From positions 1-59,065 of the forward strand of contig JAIXWY010000015.1 of NCBI GenBank assembly GCA_027490995.1: a stretch of 59,065 nt of DNA, in the 5' to 3' direction. Each line of letters starts with the position of its first letter. Within the stretch, counting starts at the first letter, position 1. The translations under genes and the position numbers were made by a program. Shown in pieces: positions 1 to 7,672 of the stretch. This stretch comes from Opitutaceae bacterium. Its GTDB lineage: Bacteria > Verrucomicrobiota > Verrucomicrobiia > Opitutales > Opitutaceae. The notes below the pieces were generated by a model. It did not search any database. It had not been told where the DNA came from and saw nothing but the letters and a program-made list of their open reading frames with translations.

Positions 1-7
1 CCCGATG

Positions 8-118
8 AAAAGGGGTCAGGCTTTGCGCTTTGCCGTAGCGGGTCGCGTTGCTTCGTCCTGTACGACGCCACCGCGACGGTACGGCGAGCGAAACGCAAAG
101 AGCAAAGCCTGACCCCTT
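8..118. repeat. REP pair 1 (inverted REP element, 3' of rhaB)
   Basis: The left arm AAAAGGGGTCAGGCTTTGC is at 8-26 and the inverted arm at 102-118. Complementarity extends inward over a further CTTTGC/GCAAAG block (one mismatch) and then diverges. The roughly 60-base interior is unrelated to the other copies. The right end lies 11 bases beyond the rhaB stop codon. The same arms flank the transposase gene at 9.2-10.2 kb, so this is read as a non-autonomous REP doublet mobilised by that RAYT family. A-tract, GC-rich stem, T-tract is also the shape of a bidirectional terminator. Confidence 0.85.
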
Positions 119-142
119 AGCGGGTGGGCTTAGCGGGTGGGC
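117..142. repeat. 13-bp tandem duplication at the rhaB 3' end
   Basis: TTAGCGGGTGGGC occurs twice back to back (117-129 and 130-142). On the minus strand each copy encodes the last codons of rhaB plus its stop, so a second copy of the tail follows the real stop. The outer copy overlaps the last two bases of the REP arm. Confidence 0.8.
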
Positions 143-1581
143 GTGTAGGTCCGCTGCTCGAGTTGGGCGCCGAGGTGGCGGCGGAAGGTGGCGAGGTCGC
201 GTACGGCGCGCAGCGCGATCAGCTGGCAGGCGAGGTTGCCGACCGCGGAGCCTTCGAGATCGAAGGCCACGACCGGGATCCCGGCGGCGTCGGCGGTGGC
301 TTGGCAGAGGAGGCGGTTCTTCGCCCCGCCGCCGACCATCAGGATACGCTTGAACTGGCGCCCCGCCAGTCGCTCGAAGGCGGCCTTGGCCGCGGCATGG
401 CCCTGCCCGAGCGAGTCGCAGATGAGGCGCACGTAGCCGGCCAGTTCCCGCGGAGCGCGGGCGCGGCGGCGCTTGAGCTGTCCGTCGATCGCCGCCCGCA
501 TTGAGGAGGGGTTGCTCAGCGCCGGGTCGGTCACATCCAGCAGCAGCTTCGGCGCGGGGAGTTTCTCGGCGGCCGCGATCAGGGTGGACCATTCGCGCGC
601 AGTGGTCGGGCGCGCGGCAAAGTCCCGCAGAGTGCCTTCCAGCAGCCACAGACCGATCACATTGGTCAGCGGGCGATAGCGGCCATCGCCGGTACGCTCG
701 TTGGAGATGCGCGCCGCCAGTGCCTCGGCACCAAGGACCGGACGGTCGCTCTCGAAGCCGACCAACGACCACGTGCCTGAGCTGAGATAGAGGTCCGTGC
801 CATCCGGGGACGCCGGCATTGCATCGTAGGCGCAGGAGGTGTCGTGCCCGGGCACCGCGATCACGCGCGTTCCCTGAAGCGCCGGCGCGTCATCGACCAC
901 GCCCTTCTGCACCGTACCGAGGGAGGTTCCCGCCAGGATCGGCTTGGAGAGCCAGCCCGGTGGGATCCGGAAGTGGTTCAGCGCTGGCAGCGACCAGTCG
1001 ACCCCATTGACATCGATGAGCTGGGACGTGCTTGCGACCGAGAATTCGACCTCCGCGCGTCCAGACAGCAGGTAATTGAAGTAATCGGGGAGGAAAAGGC
1101 AGCGCGTCGCCAGATCCGTGATCGCCGGACAACTGGCGACCGTTTCCTCAAGCTGCAACGACGTGTTGTAGAAGACGTTCGGGATGCCGGTCGCGGCGTA
1201 GATCCGATCCAGCGCCGCCCGTGTCCCAGCGAGCCTCCGCAAACCGGCCTGCGTGCGATTGTCGCGATACGCGTGCACCGGAAACACGAGGCGCCCCGCG
1301 TCGTTCAGCAGCACGTGATCGCAGCCCCAGACATCCACCCCCACCGATGCGATGCGTTTGCCCCGAGGCAGCTGGGCCGCTGCTTCGCGCAGGCCAGTGC
1401 GCACCTCATGCCAGAGCGTCGGCACGTCCCAGTACTCATGCTTACCCAGAGAAAGGAAGCGATTGCCGAAGCGGTGAATCTCCTTGAGGGAAAGTTGGTT
1501 ACGCGACCAGGTGCCGAGGATAACGCGACCGCTGGTGGCGCCGAGATCGACGGCGGCGACGTAGAGAGGCGAGGAGGCCAT
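130..1581 (-). CDS. rhaB: Rhamnulokinase (FGGY carbohydrate kinase)
   Basis: Cytoplasmic kinase converting L-rhamnulose and ATP to L-rhamnulose 1-phosphate in L-rhamnose catabolism. The 483-residue product has the FGGY fold: an N-terminal phosphate-binding DLGATSGR motif (from D11), GVDVWGCD, the substrate-side stretch GIPNVFYNTSLQL, PGHDTSCAY at the domain junction, SSGTWSLVGFE, and a C-terminal nucleotide-binding GGGAKNRLLCQ followed by EGSAVGNLACQ. Length and motif order match RhaB rather than xylulo- or glycerol kinase. An open frame extends upstream to 1758, but similarity begins at the ATG at 1581, so that start is used. The gene diverges from lutA with a 121-base gap that probably holds control sites for both. 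Fuculokinase or another FGGY kinase is the main alternative. Confidence 0.85.
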   Translation of the reverse strand: MASSPLYVAAVDLGATSGRVILGTWSRNQLSLKEIHRFGNRFLSLGKHEYWDVPTLWHEVRTGLREAAAQLPRGKRIASVGVDVWGCDHVLLNDAGRLVFPVHAYRDNRTQAGLRRLAGTRAALDRIYAATGIPNVFYNTSLQLEETVASCPAITDLATRCLFLPDYFNYLLSGRAEVEFSVASTSQLIDVNGVDWSLPALNHFRIPPGWLSKPILAGTSLGTVQKGVVDDAPALQGTRVIAVPGHDTSCAYDAMPASPDGTDLYLSSGTWSLVGFESDRPVLGAEALAARISNERTGDGRYRPLTNVIGLWLLEGTLRDFAARPTTAREWSTLIAAAEKLPAPKLLLDVTDPALSNPSSMRAAIDGQLKRRRARAPRELAGYVRLICDSLGQGHAAAKAAFERLAGRQFKRILMVGGGAKNRLLCQATADAAGIPVVAFDLEGSAVGNLACQLIALRAVRDLATFRRHLGAQLEQRTYTPTR

Positions 1582-1702
1582 GGGGGAGCAGGTTGGGTCT
1601 AGGACAGTGTGTCGAGCACCGACGGTCAGCCAACAAAAACCGAGCGGGTCGCCAATTGGGTTGCGCGTCGGGGCTTCGGGTTTAGCGTGCCCCGCTGCTC
1701 CC

Positions 1703-2473
1703 ATGCTCAACCACGACAGGTCGCCCATCACCGAGCGCCGGGTCCAACTGATGGCCACGTGCCTCTGCGATGCGTTTTACGACGACGTCGCCCGCGCCAC
1801 CGTCGAAGTGCTGGAGCATTTCGGGGTGACCGTGGAATTCCCGGAGGGGCAGACCTGCTGCGGTCAGCCGGCTTTCAACGGCGGCGACTGGGCCGCGTCC
1901 CGCAAGGTCGTGCGGCATACCGTGAAGACCTTTGCCGGCTCTGTCCCGGTCGTGGTTCCCAGCGGCTCTTGTGCGGCCATGATGTTCCATGGCGCGCCGC
2001 TCGAATTTGAGCGCGAGGGTGACCTCGCGGAGGTCGAGGCCCTTGGGCGGCGGACCTGGGAACTGGCCGATTACTTGGTCAATGGCCTCGGCATCACCTC
2101 GTGGCCTGGCCGCTACGAGGGTCGTCTGGCCTTCCATCGGTCCTGCCACTCGCGCGGCACCGCGACGGGTGAGGCGGCGCAGCGGCTGCTGGAATCGATC
2201 CCTGGCCTCACGGTCGTGCCGTTCGGTGAGGGAGAGCAGTGCTGCGGCTTTGGCGGCACCTTCTCGGTTAGCTTTCCGACCATTTCCTCGGCGATGGGCT
2301 CGCTGAAGCTTGAGCACATCCGCGCGGCGCAGCCCGATGCGCTGGTGTCAGTCGACATGAGCTGCCTGATGCACCTCGGCGGGTTGGCCGACAAGGAAGG
2401 CCGCCCGGTCCGCATTCTGCATCTCGCCCAAGTCCTGCGCGATTCCCTGCGTCAGGGCGGAGTCCTGCGTTGA
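1703..2473 (+). CDS. lutA: L-lactate utilisation protein LutA-like (cysteine-rich Fe-S oxidoreductase)
   Basis: Subunit of the LutABC complex that oxidises L-lactate to pyruvate. The 256-residue product has two CCG domains, with C52-C53 in TCCGQPAFNGG and C180-C181 in EQCCGFGGTF, and SCHSRGTATGE between them. These cysteines bind Fe-S clusters in this family (also seen in HdrB and GlpC). Family proteins begin close to a VTCLxD-like stretch, here MATCLCDAF. The ATG at 1703 gives a short natural N-terminus, the next ATG (1751) would remove little, and the open frame back to 1580 overlaps the rhaB start and is rejected. lutB follows after 102 bases and lutC after that, which fixes the assignment. 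Confidence 0.85.
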   Translation: MLNHDRSPITERRVQLMATCLCDAFYDDVARATVEVLEHFGVTVEFPEGQTCCGQPAFNGGDWAASRKVVRHTVKTFAGSVPVVVPSGSCAAMMFHGAPLEFEREGDLAEVEALGRRTWELADYLVNGLGITSWPGRYEGRLAFHRSCHSRGTATGEAAQRLLESIPGLTVVPFGEGEQCCGFGGTFSVSFPTISSAMGSLKLEHIRAAQPDALVSVDMSCLMHLGGLADKEGRPVRILHLAQVLRDSLRQGGVLR

Positions 2474-2575
2474 GGCGCCCCGCGCGATCCCAGACGCCCC
2501 CTACGCCCGACGAGGACCGTGACCTAAACCCGCCCTAGCTTTCCGCTCCGCGCGTCGTCCTCCCTTTCCCTACCG

Positions 2576-3997
2576 ATGAAGTTCCAGCAGATCGACGAGT
2601 ATGCCGCCCGGCTCCGGCCGGAGACGAAGGCCGCGGTCCACGGAGGATCGAAAGCAGGGCATGAGAAGCGGACCAAGGTCCTGTTCGATCACTACATCGA
2701 CCCCGACCAGCTGCGGAAGATCGCGGGAGAGATTAAGCAGCACGTGGTGGAAAACCTCGACACCTACCTTCCGGCGGTGGAGGCGAAGCTGCGGGCGAAC
2801 GGCGTGCACGTGCACTGGGCCGCGACTGCGGAGGCCGCGAACCAGGCCGTTTATTCCATCCTGCAGGCCCGCGGCGCGAAGCGGATGGTCAAAGCCAAGA
2901 CGATGGTCAGCGAGGAGACCGAGCTCGGTCGCTTCCTCGAGGAGCGTGGCATTGAGTGCGTTGAGACCGACCTCGGTGAATTCATCGTACAGATCGACGG
3001 CGATCACCCCTCGCACATCGTCAAACCAATCATCCACAAGAACCGCCGCGAGATCGCGACCTCGTTTGAGCGGCATGGGCTCGGTGCGTACAACGACGAT
3101 CCGGAGACGATCACGCGGCGGGCGCGCGTGCATTTGCGGCACAAGTACCTTGAGGCGGATGTTGGCCTGACCGGCGCCAACTTCGTGGTCGCGGAGAGCG
3201 GGCGCCTTGTGCTCGTGACCAACGAGGGCAATTCGCGGTTTTGCCTCGCGGCGACGAAGTGCCACATTGCGATGGTGGGCATCGAGAAGATCCTGCCGAA
3301 GGATCGTGACCTTGGCCTGCTGTTGAACCTCCTCGCGCGCAGCGGTACGGGGCAGCAGCTCACGGTCTACACGGAATTCATCGCCGGCCCACGGGGTCCG
3401 GCGCAGCCGGATGGCCCCGAGGAGATGCACGTGGTCTTCGTCGACAACGGGCGCACCGATGTCTTGGCGAGTGAGTGCCGGGACATTCTGCGCTGCATCC
3501 GTTGCGGCGCGTGCCTGAACGTGTGCCCGGTGTACCGGCAGGCGAGCGGTCATGCGTACCGCAGCGTTTATCCCGGCCCCGTCGGCGCAGTGCTTTCGCC
3601 GCTGCTTGCGGGCGAGCGGTTTCCGGCGATGGCGGACCTTCCCAAAGCCTCGTCGCTGTGCGGCGCGTGCAACGAAGTCTGTCCGGTGAACATCCCGATC
3701 CCGGACCTCTTGCTACGGTTGCGTGAGAAGGGGAAGCGCGAAGGCAGCGAGGCGGCGGCGGCGGGCACGCCGGCGATGGGAGGCTGGGCCGTGATGGCGT
3801 CGCAGCCCTTCGCCTGGAAAGCGGCGCTGGCCGGAGGTCGTATCATGAACCTACTCCCCACGAAGTACGTCCCGGTGGCCGCGCTGCAGGCGTGGCAATC
3901 ACGCCGCACCCTGCCGACGTGGCGTGGGGGCGCATTCCGCAGTTGGCTGCACGACCGCCGGAAGGAGCGGGCGGGCTCCGGAAGCGCGGCTTCGTGA
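2576..3997 (+). CDS. lutB: L-lactate utilisation protein LutB-like (ferredoxin-type Fe-S protein with LUD domain)
   Basis: Electron-transfer subunit of LutABC, 473 residues, the usual LutB length. The first 300 residues form the LUD (DUF162) domain, with TMVSEETELGRFLEERG and GANFVVAESGRLVLVTNEG typical of LutB. Two [4Fe-4S] ferredoxin motifs follow: C307-C310-C313-C317 (CIRCGACLNVCPVYR) and C362-C365-C369 (CGACNEVCPVNIP). The last 90 residues match the C-terminal LutB extension. The start is an ATG with no Shine-Dalgarno sequence, as for most genes here. The gap to lutC is 85 bases. Confidence 0.92.
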   Translation: MKFQQIDEYAARLRPETKAAVHGGSKAGHEKRTKVLFDHYIDPDQLRKIAGEIKQHVVENLDTYLPAVEAKLRANGVHVHWAATAEAANQAVYSILQARGAKRMVKAKTMVSEETELGRFLEERGIECVETDLGEFIVQIDGDHPSHIVKPIIHKNRREIATSFERHGLGAYNDDPETITRRARVHLRHKYLEADVGLTGANFVVAESGRLVLVTNEGNSRFCLAATKCHIAMVGIEKILPKDRDLGLLLNLLARSGTGQQLTVYTEFIAGPRGPAQPDGPEEMHVVFVDNGRTDVLASECRDILRCIRCGACLNVCPVYRQASGHAYRSVYPGPVGAVLSPLLAGERFPAMADLPKASSLCGACNEVCPVNIPIPDLLLRLREKGKREGSEAAAAGTPAMGGWAVMASQPFAWKAALAGGRIMNLLPTKYVPVAALQAWQSRRTLPTWRGGAFRSWLHDRRKERAGSGSAAS

Positions 3998-4082
3998 AAC
4001 GGCGATCGCGAACCGCGCCATCGGTCACCATGCTTCTGCAGATCACGCTAGCGCGAACTCTCTCCCGTAAACCACGACGCAC

Positions 4083-4697
4083 ATGAGCAACGATCGCGAA
4101 GCCATCTTGGGACGGGTGCGGCAGGCCTTGGCGCCGCTGCCGAAGCGAGCGGAGGCACCAGACTGGGAGCGCGAGCTCGTGGTCATGCGCAACGCGCGCG
4201 GAGCCGTGGACGCGGCGGCGCTTTTTACGGAGCGCCTAAAACTCGTCAACGGGACCCCGATTTCCTCGCTCGCGGAACTGGTCGCCTTGTTCGTGTCCTC
4301 GGGCTGGCGGCGTGGCTACTGTGATCCGGCGCTGGCGGCGCGGCTGCGACCGGCGTTTCCGCCCGAGATCGTCTTTGAGTCGGATTTCGATCGTACGCGA
4401 GTGGACGATTATCAGTTCGGCATCACGGCGGCAGTGGGCGCGATCGCGGAGACGGGAACGGTGATCCTGAACGACGCCGCGACCTCGCGCCGTCTCGCGG
4501 CGCTGGCACCTTGGGTGCACGTCGCGGTGGTCCCGCGGTCTCGCATTCACATCGATCTCCCTGAAGCGGTCGCGGCGCTGGGCAGCGACCCGAACATCAT
4601 CTGGTGTACCGGCCCCTCGAAGACGGCCGACGTCGAAGGCATCCTCATCGAAGGCGTGCACGGCCCCGGCGTGCAGATCGCGCTGCTGGTCGACTGA
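4083..4697 (+). CDS. lutC: L-lactate utilisation protein LutC-like (LUD domain)
   Basis: Third subunit of the L-lactate oxidation complex, 204 residues, a single LUD (DUF162) domain. ETGTVILNDAATSRRLAALAP and the terminal DVEGILIEGVHGPGVQ stretch are the LutC signature. The N-terminus (SNDREAILGRVRQAL) fits this family and supports the ATG at 4083. It is last in the lutABC order and converges on the thioredoxin-like gene. Confidence 0.9.
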   Translation: MSNDREAILGRVRQALAPLPKRAEAPDWERELVVMRNARGAVDAAALFTERLKLVNGTPISSLAELVALFVSSGWRRGYCDPALAARLRPAFPPEIVFESDFDRTRVDDYQFGITAAVGAIAETGTVILNDAATSRRLAALAPWVHVAVVPRSRIHIDLPEAVAALGSDPNIIWCTGPSKTADVEGILIEGVHGPGVQIALLVD

Positions 4698-4702
4698 GGT
4701 GA

Positions 4703-4740
4703 GGGGCGGAAAGACCCCGCCCCGTCCGGCGTCACGCCGG
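4703..4740. terminator. Two tandem GC hairpins between convergent genes
   Basis: GGGGCGG (4703-4709) pairs with CCGCCCC (4717-4723), and CCGGCG (4726-4731) pairs with CGCCGG (4735-4740). They sit 6 bases after the lutC stop and before the convergent thioredoxin-like gene. No T-tract follows, so termination is inferred from position and stem strength only. Confidence 0.35.
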
Positions 4741-4818
4741 GGTGTTAGCCGATCTGCGCGCAGTCGGAGGCCGTGGAGGGTGGAGCGGGCGTCCCGTGCG
4801 TGGGAGCGGCGGAGCCCC

Positions 4819-5598
4819 CTAGGGGGCGCTTTCGACTTCCTGCAGTGCGGCGACGAACGGCGCCGCACCGCCTGGGGCGTAACCGAGGTTGGCGAGGAAC
4901 TTGCCGGTGGGCGACAGCATCACCACGGTCGGGTACCCGGTGATGCGGTACTTTTTGGAGAGGGCTTGGTTCTGGGAGATCATCCACTCCGGCTGCTGGA
5001 CCCCGCGCGGGAAATCGAGTTTGAGCAGCACCAGCTTCCTGGCCGCATAGTTCCGGAAAAGAGTGGTTTCGAGGATCTCGGTCTCGAATTTCTTGCACCA
5101 CGTACACCAGTTAGAGCCGGTGAAAAACAGGAGAACGGGCCGCTTCGAACTGATGGCGCGCTCAACGGCAGCGCGGTATTCCGAAAGCCACTCCAAAGCC
5201 GGGCCAGAGGGACGCTTAGCCGCGGCGCCGGAGTTCTTTCCGGCAGAAGATACTGAAGACGAAGTCGATGTGGAAGATCGACTCGCGCTGCCGGTAGCGC
5301 GGGTTGAGCCATTGCCGGACTTGCCGGGGTTGGCGGCCGCGCTGGTCGGTCCGGCGCCGCCGAGGCGCCGAATCGAGACCACGGTGTCGTCCTCCAGACG
5401 CACGATCTTATCCGGGTAGTTCAGGACGGTGACGGCCCCGGTCGACATCCGGCTTGTCGGTTCGCCGTTGGCTTCCAGCACCTCGGCCTCCGTGTTACCC
5501 ACCGCGGCGCCGGACACGATCGACTGGGGAACGACCGCGAAGAGCGCCATGGCGAGGGGATAGCGCAAGGCCTGCAGAAGCAGCGACTTCATCGGCAA
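4819..5598 (-). CDS. Secreted thioredoxin-family protein
   Basis: Exported thiol-disulphide protein of 259 residues. It has an N-terminal signal sequence (about residues 1-31, ending near VSGAA), then a short SmpA/OmlA-like segment (EAEVLEANGEPTSRM followed by VLNYPDKIVRLEDDTVVSIR), a Ser/Gly/Ala-rich linker of about 60 residues, and a thioredoxin fold. The active site is CTWC within FFTGSNWCTWCKKFE (about residues 161-164), followed by the cis-Pro loop YRITGYPTVVMLSP. It resembles the thioredoxin-like proteins common in Verrucomicrobiota, which presumably reduce or scavenge disulphides in the periplasm. The substrate is unknown. It is monocistronic and convergent with lutC. Confidence 0.8.
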   Translation of the reverse strand: MPMKSLLLQALRYPLAMALFAVVPQSIVSGAAVGNTEAEVLEANGEPTSRMSTGAVTVLNYPDKIVRLEDDTVVSIRRLGGAGPTSAAANPGKSGNGSTRATGSASRSSTSTSSSVSSAGKNSGAAAKRPSGPALEWLSEYRAAVERAISSKRPVLLFFTGSNWCTWCKKFETEILETTLFRNYAARKLVLLKLDFPRGVQQPEWMISQNQALSKKYRITGYPTVVMLSPTGKFLANLGYAPGGAAPFVAALQEVESAP

Positions 5599-5694
5599 GC
5601 ATATCGTCCCAGCAGCAGCCGAGCTTGAGGGTTCTTACCCATTCTTCATACAGCAAGGTCCGGGATGAAAACAGCGCGTGAACGATCCCGACCG

Positions 5695-5712
5695 AAAGGG
5701 GTCAGGCTTTGC
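5695..5712. repeat. REP solo arm (copy 2)
   Basis: A single arm, AAAGGGGTCAGGCTTTGC, followed by CACTTTGCCG as in the other copies. No inverted partner is found before the nucleotidase stop 52 bases away, so this is a solo REP or a decayed pair. It lies downstream of the 3' end of the phosphoesterase gene. Confidence 0.8.
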
Positions 5713-5764
5713 ACTTTGCCGACATCGGCGGTCGGAGGCGGTCGGGCGGAGCCTTTTGCTGGCG

Positions 5765-7417
5765 TCAGGGCAGCAAGCGCCAGTTGCCGGTTGGGGAGGA
5801 CGAGATCTCGGGGTGGCGGCGCACCCAGTCGATCATGAGTTCCCGGATTTCCTGGTTGGCTTGATCGATGACTCTAGCGTTGCGGAACATTTGGTAGCCG
5901 CCGCCCCCGTTCAGACGGTAGTTGTTGATGGCGACACGGAAGCGACGGCTGAGATCGATCGGTGCTCCGTCGAAGCGGAGATCGACGACCCGATCCCCGC
6001 GTGGTCGCCGGAGGTCGAGCGTGTACTCGACACCCTCTGCGGTATCGAAGTTGTAGCCCGGGATGGCGGGATCGACCAGCTCGGCGGGTGTTAGCCCGGG
6101 TTGGTAGGTCCGGAAGTAGCCGGCGGCGTGTTCGAGGGCCGCCTTGACCTCGGCTCCGGTGAGTTCGATGACCACCAGGGTGTTCTCGTAGATGTAAAGC
6201 CCGGCGAGATCGCGGACCGTGACATCGCCGGCGGGCAGGGTGGCATCGAGGGTGAAGGCGGCGGCGAAAGAGATATCGGCTCTGCCGGCGTCGAGTTGGA
6301 CCCGGTGGATGAGATCGATGATGGCTGAGTCGCGGAGGCGGGCTTCGCGGGAGCTTAGGGCGATCGCGGAGCGGCCGACGGGTTGGGAGAGCCACGTTTG
6401 GGTGGCCTCGTGGTAGGGTCGGACCAGATCGAGTAGTTCCGGGTCGGGAGGGGTGGCCAAGGTGACCGGCAGGGTGGTGGACGCCTTGGCGAGGATGCGC
6501 CATGGGGACGAGCGATTGGAGCGCTCGAGGTAAACATCGCCGCGGGCGAGACGGTTACCCCAACGCCCGGCTTGGGAAATCAGCACCCCGTTGACGGACA
6601 GCCCGGCGACGTCCTGGTGGGTATGGGCGAGGAACATCAGATCGATGCCGGGCACCTCGCGGGCGAGGGAGAGGGCGGGGTTTTCGTTTTCCATCTCGCC
6701 GGGGGGGGTGCGCCCATCGGCGAGATTTTGGTTGAGCCCGAAGTGGACGGTGGCGACGACCACGTCGACCTTCTCCTGTTGGCGTAGCACCGTGACCCAG
6801 CGTTTGGCGGCGGCGACGGGATCGATGAACGCGAGCCCGGCGAAGTTGGCCGGACTTTCCCAAGACGGAATTGCGGGCGTGGTGAGCCCGAGGATGCCGA
6901 CGCGGACGCCGGCGACCTCGCGTACCACGTAGGGTGTAAACGCCGGCTCGTCGGTGCCGTGGCGCAGCGTGTTGGCGGACAACCACGGGAACCTTGCCTC
7001 GCTGCGGGCCTTGTGGAGCACCTGGAGGCCGAAGTTATACTCGTGGTTACCGAGCGTCATGCTCGTGTAGCCTAGAGTATTCATGGCCAGCATCATTGGG
7101 TCGATGGGCGCGTTATTGATGCGGTTGTGGTAGTAGGCGAGTGGGGTGCCTTGGATCGTATCGCCGCAGTCGACCAGCAGCAGATCGGGAGCCTCCTTGC
7201 GGGCCGCGCGGACCAGCGTAGCGACGCGGGCGAGGCCCTCGGCGGCAGGCTGGTTAGTGCCGTAGTTGATGGGGAAGACCCGCCCGTGGAGATCGGTGGT
7301 GGCGAGGATCGTGACGCGGGCGCGTTCGGGGGTGTCGTTCGCGGAGCCGTGGAGCGGCAGCAGGGAGAAGCCGGCGACCCACGCGGCGACGGCGAGGTGG
7401 GGAAGGAGAAGCCTCAT
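5765..7417 (-). CDS. Secreted 5'-nucleotidase / 2',3'-cyclic phosphodiesterase family protein
   Basis: Exported metallophosphoesterase of 550 residues that dephosphorylates nucleotides outside the cytoplasm. A signal peptide (residues 1-27, ending HGSA) is followed by a calcineurin-like domain with the metal ligands in ATTDLHGRVFP, VDCGDTIQGTP, TLGNHEYNFG, VVATVHFG and FLAHTHQD. The C-terminal 5'-nucleotidase domain begins near residue 330 and includes NNYRLNGGGGYQMF, the substrate-binding loop of the family. The architecture matches CpdB/UshA-type enzymes. Which substrate is preferred cannot be told from sequence. The start ATG at 7417 precedes the signal peptide directly. Confidence 0.88.
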   Translation of the reverse strand: MRLLLPHLAVAAWVAGFSLLPLHGSANDTPERARVTILATTDLHGRVFPINYGTNQPAAEGLARVATLVRAARKEAPDLLLVDCGDTIQGTPLAYYHNRINNAPIDPMMLAMNTLGYTSMTLGNHEYNFGLQVLHKARSEARFPWLSANTLRHGTDEPAFTPYVVREVAGVRVGILGLTTPAIPSWESPANFAGLAFIDPVAAAKRWVTVLRQQEKVDVVVATVHFGLNQNLADGRTPPGEMENENPALSLAREVPGIDLMFLAHTHQDVAGLSVNGVLISQAGRWGNRLARGDVYLERSNRSSPWRILAKASTTLPVTLATPPDPELLDLVRPYHEATQTWLSQPVGRSAIALSSREARLRDSAIIDLIHRVQLDAGRADISFAAAFTLDATLPAGDVTVRDLAGLYIYENTLVVIELTGAEVKAALEHAAGYFRTYQPGLTPAELVDPAIPGYNFDTAEGVEYTLDLRRPRGDRVVDLRFDGAPIDLSRRFRVAINNYRLNGGGGYQMFRNARVIDQANQEIRELMIDWVRRHPEISSSPTGNWRLLP

Positions 7418-7516
7418 GATTTTGACGTGTAGCCAAGTTCGGCGTGGAGGCGAGGGTGGAGACGTTTCCGGGCTTGCCCGTGCGGACAGACCAGGAGCAA
7501 TCTCCCCGCAATCGTC

Positions 7517-7600
7517 GCCCGGGTGGTGGAATGGCAGACACGAAGGTCTTAGAAGCCTTTGCCGAAAGGTGTGCAGGTTCGAGTCCTGTCCCGGGCACCA
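7517..7600 (+). tRNA. tRNA-Leu (anticodon UAG)
   Basis: An 84-nt cloverleaf with encoded CCA. The acceptor stem is GCCCGGG/CCCGGGC and the D arm follows GTGG. The anticodon stem AAGGT/GCCTT encloses loop CTTAGAA (anticodon TAG, reading CUA). A long variable arm (about TGCCGAAAGGTGT) marks a class II tRNA, and the T arm is GCAGG-TTCGAGT-CCTGT. The REP hairpin begins 4 bases after CCA and a tyrosine recombinase gene lies just beyond, so the 3' end is a plausible integration site. Confidence 0.96.
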
Positions 7601-7604
7601 ATCG

Positions 7605-7672
7605 AAAAGGGGTCAGGCTTTGCAGTTTGTCGTGCGTCGCAAGACGGCAAAGAGCAAAGCCTGACCCCTTTT
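7605..7672. repeat. REP hairpin 3 between tRNA-Leu and the integrase
   Basis: The most compact copy: the two arms form almost one continuous stem-loop. AAAAGGGGTCAGGCTTTGC pairs with the inverse arm, pairing continues through TTTG(T)CGT/ACGGCAAA with few mismatches, and only about 10 bases remain as loop. It lies between the tRNA 3' end (4 bases) and the integrase stop codon (7671-7673), which it overlaps. It could act as a bidirectional terminator for both. Confidence 0.88.

Noticed and set aside
130..1758. Full-length frame of rhaB starting at 1758
   Set aside because: The first 59 residues have no similarity to FGGY kinases and overlap the lutA leader and start. The ATG at 1581 begins directly before the conserved ATP-binding strand.
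2570..3553. 327-residue minus-strand frame opposite lutB
   Set aside because: Typical high-GC antisense shadow: Arg/Val/His-rich with no domain, while the plus strand encodes a clear LutB.
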